64,000 nt of DNA, taken from NCBI GenBank assembly GCA_949752795.1, contig OX457062.1:89951777-90015776 (forward strand), given 5' to 3'. Each line of letters starts with the position of its first letter. Position 1 is the stretch's first letter. The notes below the pieces were generated by a model, which saw nothing but the letters and a program-made list of their open reading frames with translations, had not been told where the DNA came from and searched no databases. The position numbers were made by a program, and so were the translations under genes. This stretch comes from Hyperoodon ampullatus. Taxonomy: Eukaryota > Chordata > Mammalia > Artiodactyla > Ziphiidae. Shown in pieces: positions 57,919-64,000 of this stretch.

Positions 57919-58145
57919 CTACTCCAGGGAGTCACTGTGTTCCAAGCCCAGGTCGCTGACATTCGTCGTCTGCAGCTCGTCGGCCTCATCCTCCAGCTCC
58001 TCCTCCTCTTCCTCTTCCATCTCATCCTCATCCTCTTCCTCTGTCCCATCCAGTGAGTCGTCGTGTGCGGCCATCATAGCCTGCTGCATGGCCATGGTGG
58101 CATTGTCTGAGGACAGGGACTGCAGGTTGTCCAGGTTGATGGAAC
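57919..58145 (-). CDS. PKNOX2: PKNOX2 last coding exon, acidic C-terminus
   Basis: The acceptor CACGTAG precedes 58145. It reads SINLDNLQSLSSDNATMAMQ, then DDSLDGTEEEDEDEMEEE and a longer Glu run, and ends NVSDLGLEHSDSLE and TAG (57919-57921 on the plus strand as CTA). The acidic run (GAG/GAA codons) may act as a transactivation or interaction segment; that role is inference. Confidence 0.95.
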
Positions 58146-60409
58146 CTACGTGAGAGAAGAAGGCAAGGGTCAGGCCCAGGAAACCCAGTGGCTTCAGTGG
58201 TGAGCTCCTACACTGGACAGTCCCCTGGCGTGAAGTCTCCTGTCTGTTTCCCCTGTCAGCCACTCCCTGCCCCATCCCAAGCAGCAGCACTCCTGGGTAC
58301 CACTTCCTGAGCATCTTGTAAGTAGGTCAAACACTGTTGCCTTTCGAAGAATTCTGTAAGTAGGTATTATCATCCCCATCCTAAAGAGGATGAAACAGTC
58401 TCAGACAGTTGTCATTAGCTCAAAATGACACAGTCAGGCATGATATAGCTGGGATTCTGTCCCTGGTTGGTCAAGCTCGAAATCTGTTGATTTCTACTCT
58501 ACCTCATAAGACTATTGCCCACCACACAGAACTGGTACCCAGTCATATAAATGCACGTATACATGAAGGTACGCCTGCACACGTGTGCACCTCCACTCCA
58601 CTTCCCACACAGAGCTAGCTTCACATGCTAAGCTATAAAACGTTGTCTGGCTCGTGGCTCATTGAATTATTCATTGTGCACCAGGCGACCGGCAATTAGA
58701 AAAGTGTATATGGAGGGTGTGATGGAGAAGCTGGGAAAACAAAGATCTTCCTGGCCTCCGTTCACAAGCCAGCTGCCTGCTTCGGTATTTATAGATGGCC
58801 CTGGCTCCTGGGGAGCTGTGCAGACACTGACTGGTGCTGAGGAACTTCAGGTGGGTGTGGGACTGAGGAGGGGGGACTCTGCTGAGGAGCCACTGACTCA
58901 GATGACCACCAACTGACTCCCACTTGTCTTTGTGAGATTGCTTTTGGCTTGTTAAAATGTACGCAAAAAAAAAAAAAAAATCCCCTTCTTTCAGGCTGAC
59001 ATACATCGTTTGATGGGGATCGGGTAGGGATACCTATCGTGACAGAGCTGACACGGCCACTCAAGCGTGTAGACGATCAGCCCCTGACTCTGTGCACAGC
59101 TGCGCGCATAGGAGCTCCAGGGGCCCGTCCCAACCAGCCCCCCGCCCCCGTCCACAGTACCCTCAGCCCCAGCTCTTACCATCGGGGTTTGTCCCCGGGG
59201 CACCACCCTGCTGCTGCAGCACCCCAGCAGCAATGGAGTTGGGCCAGAATCTTTGGGTGGGCCGGTGCTGCGACTTGATTTTCTTGGCTTTGGGGGCAGG
59301 GTCGGGGTTGCTGGCGTCAAGCATGGGCTGCAGGATGCGCCTCCGGGCGTTGATGAACCTGCCCAGGAGTAAGATGGAGACGGGTAAGTCACCACCGTGG
59401 GGGGAGGGGCGGCATGTGTGCGCAGGTACGTGTGTCTGTGTGTGGGTGTGTGCACGTGTGTGGGTGTGTGCACGTGTGTGTATGTATGCACATGTATGCG
59501 TGTGTGTGCACATGTGTATGCACACGTGTGCATGTGTTTGCAGAGAGCGCTATGCCGCTTCCAGACTCTGAGAAGCTGGTCCCTGTACGGAACAGACCGG
59601 GGTCTGGTCTAGGGTGTGGAAGCACAGCTGTGATGAGCCGTGGGCACCGAGGAGCTTGTGACGTCACCAGGGGGCTTGCTGACCACAAACCAGGGTGGGA
59701 CGAATGCGTGAGAAGGGTCAGGAATCTCTGCTCCAGACCGGTCAGGACTGAACAGAGGAAGGAAGAGCCCCCCAGTCAAAGGCACTAACCTCTGACCTGA
59801 CCTCTCTGCAGAGGGCCAAGGGTCTGCTCCTATCCAGCCAGAACTTTCCCTCTGAGATTTCTATGACACCCCAGCCGGCCCCAGAGGAGGGGGCACGGGA
59901 GCCCTGTGGGGGGAGAACTGCCCCTCCTCCCTATGCTTCCTGCTCCCAGCCCTGCAGAGTGTTTCAGCCCGAGCTCTTTTTACATGGGTGGTGAGTAGAC
60001 CAGATGACCACTGGTGGCCTCGGGTCGTGGCATGCAGGCACCCCTGTGTGTCCGTAGTGCAGGTGGGGCTGGGTTTTCTGCAAGAAGGCAAGAAGCTCCC
60101 CATGATGTTCCTGACACAGTTTCCCAGGAGAGGGCGCTGAGAAGCTGCAGATGAAGCTATAGGTGTTGATTCCGGATATCTGCTTCCAGCCCACATGCGA
60201 TGGCTGGCACGGTCGCCAGGTTGAGACTGGGGCCAGGCTGGGCACTCTAGCCTCTTTCCCCTGCTATGCGTTCCCCTGCGCAGCAAGTGGTCCCTGGGTC
60301 TGAGAGCCTCTGGGCAGACGATACTAACTCACCAGTTATTCACTTGCAGGAGGGTGAGGTTTGTCTGGGCCGCAATCTGCCTCTTCTCATCCTCCGTGGG
60401 GTAGGGGTG
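57919..60409 (-). CDS. PKNOX2: PKNOX2 (PREP2), 3' part: last three coding exons
   Basis: Joined on the minus strand: 60409-60333, 59358-59180, 58145-57919 (77+179+227 nt), 160 residues plus TAG. Starts of all three exons follow AG, and the first two end at GTGAGT and GTAAGA donors. The protein shows the second part of a TALE homeodomain: HPYPTEDEKRQIAAQTNLTL, then VNNWFINARRRILQ with the TALE-type Ile50 and DNA-contacting Asn51. This is followed by a Pro/Lys linker, a Gln-rich stretch and an acidic tail. Family knowledge: PKNOX2 is a nuclear factor that pairs with PBX proteins through N-terminal MEIS-type domains, which are outside this window. Human PKNOX2 also neighbours FEZ1 tail to tail, supporting both identifications. 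PKNOX1 is the alternative, but the synteny argues against it. Confidence 0.95.
58146..59179 (-). other. PKNOX2: PKNOX2 intron between last two coding exons
   Basis: A 1034-bp intron. It holds an old MIR-like fragment at about 58300-58460 and an A-run at 58964-58980. No gene is seen on either strand. Confidence 0.85.
58300..58460 (-). repeat. MIR-like SINE fragment
   Basis: 'taggtattatcatccccatc' and later 'gatatagctgggattctgtc' match antisense MIR. Confidence 0.6.
59180..59358 (-). CDS. PKNOX2: PKNOX2 exon: end of homeodomain helix 3 and linker
   Basis: The acceptor CTGGGCAG precedes 59358 and donor GTAAGA follows 59180. The first base completes Trp48; FINARRRILQPMLDASNPDP follows, then a basic KAKKIK patch and a Gln-rich segment ending GGAPGTNPDG. 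Upstream in the intron (59413-59542) lies a long CA-rich tract on the coding strand; see findings. Confidence 0.95.
59359..60332 (-). other. PKNOX2: PKNOX2 intron within the homeodomain, with TG/CA tract
   Basis: A 974-bp intron splitting the Trp48 codon. A TG/CA alternating tract lies at 59413-59542. The remainder is GC-moderate unique sequence with no recognised element. Confidence 0.85.
59413..59542. repeat. Imperfect (TG)n/(CA)n tract
   Basis: Plus strand is dominated by GT with interspersed GCAC/GTAT, alternating purine and pyrimidine over about 130 bp. The PKNOX2 coding strand is therefore CA-rich. It lies about 55-185 nt upstream of the acceptor of the exon at 59358. Confidence 0.9.
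60333..60409 (-). CDS. PKNOX2: PKNOX2 homeodomain exon (helices 1-3 part)
   Basis: The minus-strand acceptor ATTTCAG precedes 60409 and donor GTGAGT follows 60333. Twenty-five codons from His-Pro-Tyr-Pro-Thr to Val-Asn-Asn, plus two bases of the Trp48 codon. The Pro-Tyr-Pro of the three-amino-acid loop extension is visible, defining the TALE class. The preceding exon with the homeodomain N-arm was not found up to 64000. Confidence 0.95.
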
Positions 60410-60829
60410 CTGAAATGAGAGGTGAAGGGCTAGTGAGGGGTGGGCACGTGGTGGCCTGGTCCCCCTAGAGACCATGCCCACAACACAGGCAGCATCGCAG
60501 GCCAGGTAGCCCCATTGGTTTGGAAGCCCAAAAAGGGGAAAGTGTAATGTTCCCCAGAAAGAATGGCCAAGGGCTTGGAGGGAGGCTGCTCTGTGCCTGA
60601 GGAGGGCCACCTGCCCTGAGCCCAGCCCCCCATGGTGGAGGGCCAAGTGGTTTCCCAAGGGTCGGTACAGTTCAATACTGATGGCTTCCAAAGCAGTGTC
60701 ACATTCTCACTTGGTCCACCCCCAAACAGGCAGGTCAGGCATTATCAATATTAGGATTGACAATGGCCTCAAAAGCCCACAGGACTCTCAGAAGGTGGTA
60801 AACGGGTGAACGAATCCATTTAATTTAAA

Positions 60830-61060
60830 CTAACTGACATTTACTGAATATCTACTACGTGTGCAGATTCATGCAGGCATCCGAGGAGACAGAAGATAAA
60901 TATAATGATAACTACGACTTGTGGAATACTTGGTAGCCTATGACATGCTTTCATGCACTTAATTTCACTTAATAAAGCACATCGGTAACACTTGGTAAGA
61001 GGCAGGTTAGGTGAAGAAACTGAAGGACTATCTCCACTGTCCCCCAGATGGCGGCATCAG
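60830..61060 (-). repeat. MIR-like SINE fragments
   Basis: 'ctgacatttactgaatatct' and 'gtgaagaaactgaagg' recall antisense MIR; possibly two pieces. Confidence 0.5.
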
Positions 61061-61684
61061 CTCAGAGCTCAGTTCTGACGTTGGTCCGGGCTCCCCCCAT
61101 CACTTCATGCTGCCACTTTGTGAGACGGAGTCAGCGTCTTTGTGGGGGTGAGGGAGGACGTGGGGCAGGGCCTTCAGTCCTGCACTGATTACACGTTTGT
61201 CTCTCTCTCGGATCATGCTTCATGAGGGCAGAGACCAGCTCTTATTCATGTATCCCCAGCACCCGCCACATGCACCTGAAGTACAAATGGCTGCCAAGCA
61301 AACGAAAGCAGAAACCAGGCGGTAGGTGCTGGGGTTTGGGTAACAAGCACCGAAGAAGCTTAGGAGAAGTGGGTGTTGGCCAAAGCGCTAGGGAGGCGGA
61401 ATAGGTCACATTAAAGACTGGGAAAGTTTGGGGTGGCAGGGGGTTAGGGGACCTTCTGGATCCTGCTGGGTGGTGAGCCCCATGATGTCTGGGTCTATGT
61501 GTCTGTGTGTCTTTCCCAGGCTTCTGCATAACACCTGGCACCCAGCAGGCTTGCAATATAGGTGTGATGAGCGTCTGAAGGGGTCAGAGCCTTGCCCTGG
61601 CAGCTAAGGGAGGTTCGGGAGCTCTCGGTAGAGGGCCAAGCTGTCCTCAGGTCGGAACCATCCCCTTATTGAGGTGGTATGAGA

Positions 61685-61800
61685 TAGTGGTACTTGGGCT
61701 TTCCAGAGTCCTGAAGACCGGGACTCAGATTCTGGCTCTGTCATGAAGAGCTGTGAGATCGCAGGCACATCACTTAACCCCACATCATAAAGTCATCTAA
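61685..61800 (+). repeat. MIR-like SINE fragment
   Basis: 'gactcagattctggctctgt' and 'gcacatcacttaaccc' match the MIR core. Confidence 0.55.
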
Positions 61801-62359
61801 TGATTAAAAGAAATTACACTTCTAAAGTGCTCGATAAGAGATCGCTCTTCATACTATTATTGGGCAATGTTGGCAAGGTGCTTAAAGCTCTCTAAGGGAT
61901 GAGCTTGAGATCAACAACCTCCACAGAACTCTCATTATCAGTGACAAAGGAAAGGAACCTCTTCGGTGTCCTCAGTGTCCCTTGACTGAAGCAATCAGGG
62001 TCATGTGTTGTTTTAATTCACACCTCTGACCCTGACCACAACACCAGGGCAGCCGGGACTCGTGATCCATATAATATTAAGATTCTAACAAGAAGGAAAG
62101 CGCGTCGGTGTCACAGGAGCCAATTTCATCTAACTGGGAAGGAGCTAAGGGAGGTGGGGAGGAGACTGTAGCCTCCCAGGGGCTCCATGCATCTGACACC
62201 CTCTGGGGAGGGGTGGTGGCTGAGCCCTCCTCCCCTGCCCCGTGGAGCTCCAAGCTCAGCGGCCCTGATAAGGAGCCGAGCAGCCTCCCTGTCATCCGTG
62301 GCAACCGGTCTGAGAACACAGCAAAAATATAGTAACCTTTTGTGCTTCCCGGGCCCCAC

Positions 62360-62700
62360 TAGGCCCTTCATACCTCCATGCCTTTGCACATGCTGTTCCC
62401 TCTGCTGGAATGCTCTTTCTCCCACTTTTCCACTGCGTTCGTTTCTGAGCTTCTGCAAAGACCTTTCACAGGTCAAGTCCCCTGAGAGGCCTTTCCCCCC
62501 AGCTCCCCGGGGCAAAGTTAGTCACTGCTGCACTTGAATAATTGCCTTTAGCCCACTATATGGTGATAGATATCTCCCCCTATCCTGGGAGTTGCTCTCA
62601 GGCAGGGACCCAGTCTTATTAGACACTGTATCTCCAGTGTCCAGACCAGTAACAGGCAGAGTGGATATTCAGTGTTCGTGTATGAAACAGATGAGTGAAC
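62360..62700 (-). repeat. L2-like fragment
   Basis: 'gcctttgcacatgctgttcc', 'ctctgctggaatgctctttc' and 'gtgtccagaccagtaacagg' in order match L2 3' sequence. Confidence 0.7.
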
Positions 62701-62887
62701 CAACACAAGAAGGAGATGGCTGACTTGTTCCCTGAGCCTTGCCAACTGTGCTGGTTCATCAACCACAAATGCTGGGAAGCTGCTACCTCGGAGGTGCCCA
62801 CAAGTGAACGATACCCGGCCATAGAGCTCACAGCTTAGAGGGAAAGGCTACAGGCAAAGGAAAAAGCCTCTATTAAAAAGTAGTGTG

Positions 62888-63208
62888 GGGGCTTCCCTGG
62901 TGGCGCAGTGGTTGAGAATCTGCCTGCTAATGCAGGGGACATGGGTTCAAGCCCTGGTCTGGGAGGATCCCACATGCCACGGAGCAACTAGGCCCGTGAG
63001 CCACAACTACTGAGCTTGTGCATCTGGAGCCTGTGCTCCACAACGAGAGGCCGCGATAGTGAGAGGCCTGCGCACCGCAATGAAGAGTGGCCCCCGCTCG
63101 CCACAACTAGAGAAAGCCCTTGCACAGAAACGAAGACCCAACACAGCAAAAATAAATAAATTAATTAATAAACTCCTACCCTCAGCATCTTTAAAAAAAA
63201 AAAAAAAA
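62888..63208 (+). mobile_element. CHR-type SINE, long form
   Basis: Starts 'gggcttccctggtggcgcag', passes 'gagccacaactactgagc' and 'agtggcccccgctcgcc', ends in an A-run. 'aaagtagtgtg' is repeated on both sides. Confidence 0.92.
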
Positions 63209-64000
63209 GTAGTGTGTCTTCAGCACTGCAGTCTGTAAACTGTTTTAGTAAAGAGCTCAGATTCTGGAGAAAAAAAAAAGAAAAGTAGTGTGTAAGTACC
63301 CATCGGGTGGTAAGAGAAGTCAGGGGAGCCCTCCCTAGGGAGGAGGGACTTCAACTGGATTTTGAAGAATGGCCAAGCCATCCCAGTAAAGGAGGACCTG
63401 GGCCTTCCAGACAGGGGCTTTGCACTGGGACTTATAGTCCAGTCAGTCAGATGCAAATCTCGTCCATCATTAAAAACCTCCAGAGAAGGAAATGCTTCAG
63501 CCTCACCCAGATAATGTTTGCTGTCTCTAAGGAGGCTTCTGGTGCGGGCTGCCATTCTGAGTGGATGTCATCAATCCACAGATTAATGTGCTCCCAATTA
63601 ATGGAGAGGGAGGAGAAGCAGGGTCCCTGAAACTGGCTGGTTGTTCTCTTATGGTAGAGATAAAAAGCCCTTAACCTCCTGGGGGGCAAGTCCCACCACC
63701 CGTCGCTCCTGGGACCAGTGTCTCGTGAGGCATGCGGTGGAGGCCATGGGGTGAGTGGCAGCATCTGGCACGGCCTTGGGGACAGGTGTGTCGCCAGAAC
63801 ATTCCTGGCACCATGTCTGGGTGCTCATGCGAGCAGTCTAGCTTGTCCACGCCTCCAGCTTGTCTACGCCTCACACCAGATGATTTCTGAGGACAGAGTC
63901 AAAATAGTCCTGGCCCCTGGACAGCCCTCGATTTGGTCAGCGCTACTTTTAGCACAAACGGGACGGCTCGAGGCCAGGGACAGGAAGAGGAATCCAGCGA

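Larger units (their letters stand above)
60410..64000 (-). other. PKNOX2: PKNOX2 intron (partial, runs off the window)
   Basis: Contains MIR and L2 fragments, one long CHR SINE at 62888-63208, and otherwise unique sequence. I searched for the expected preceding exon (homeodomain N-arm, ending in Leu-Met before a donor) on the minus strand and did not see it. Confidence 0.75.

Noticed and set aside
59389..59788. Open frames on both strands over the TG/CA tract
   Set aside because: They are Cys-Val or Thr-His repeats from dinucleotide sequence inside a PKNOX2 intron.
1..64000. CRISPR array, bacterial operon or phage-like system
   Set aside because: No regularly spaced identical repeats, no ribosome-binding-site-led gene runs; the splicing and SINE content are mammalian.

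Overview
The window is vertebrate nuclear DNA, almost certainly from a cetacean. The coding exons are small, phase-compatible and separated by kilobase introns. About sixteen copies of tRNA-derived CHR-type SINEs are present (head 'cttccctggtggcgcagtgg'), both the roughly 200-bp form ending 'gcgtaccgc' plus poly(A) and the roughly 300-bp form. There are also cetartiodactyl-type L1 3' ends, and no BovB element was noticed. Naming a species is not possible from this alone.

Two genes face each other. FEZ1 (fasciculation and elongation protein zeta-1, a kinesin-1 adaptor of neurons) lies on the + strand and is complete. It has a CpG-rich promoter with non-coding exon 1 at about 4080-4407, coding exons 2-10 between 10514 and 44784, and a short 3' UTR with an AATAAA at 45103-45108. 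The nine coding segments sum to exactly 1179 nt (392 codons plus stop), every junction is GT/AG, and the phases all join, so the gene looks intact. PKNOX2 (PREP2, a TALE homeodomain transcription factor) lies on the - strand. Only its last three coding exons are here (60409-60333, 59358-59180, 58145-57919), covering the second part of the homeodomain and the acidic C-terminus. Upstream exons lie beyond 64000.

Layout: 1-3103 is a nest of old MaLR retroelement pieces interrupted by two SINEs and one solo LTR with a 4-bp target duplication. 3104-4079 is flank with an L1 fragment. 4080-5100 is the FEZ1 CpG island and a (GT)30 microsatellite. 4408-44767 holds the FEZ1 introns; intron 3 (11.6 kb) carries a large antisense L1 nest at 20735-25530. 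45130-55960 is the roughly 10.8-kb convergent intergenic space with several SINEs, a decayed tandem repeat at about 51460-51870, a perfect 12-bp hairpin at 54304-54331 and a G-quadruplex tract. 55965-57918 is the probable PKNOX2 3' UTR, and 57919-64000 the PKNOX2 3' coding exons and introns.

I found no bacterial-type operon, CRISPR array, tRNA/rRNA gene or novel multi-gene system. The most testable observations concern splicing signals (a CU repeat just after a weak donor of in-frame FEZ1 exon 4; a CA-rich tract upstream of a PKNOX2 homeodomain exon), a decayed tandem repeat, and a POU/SOX-motif cluster in the intergenic region.
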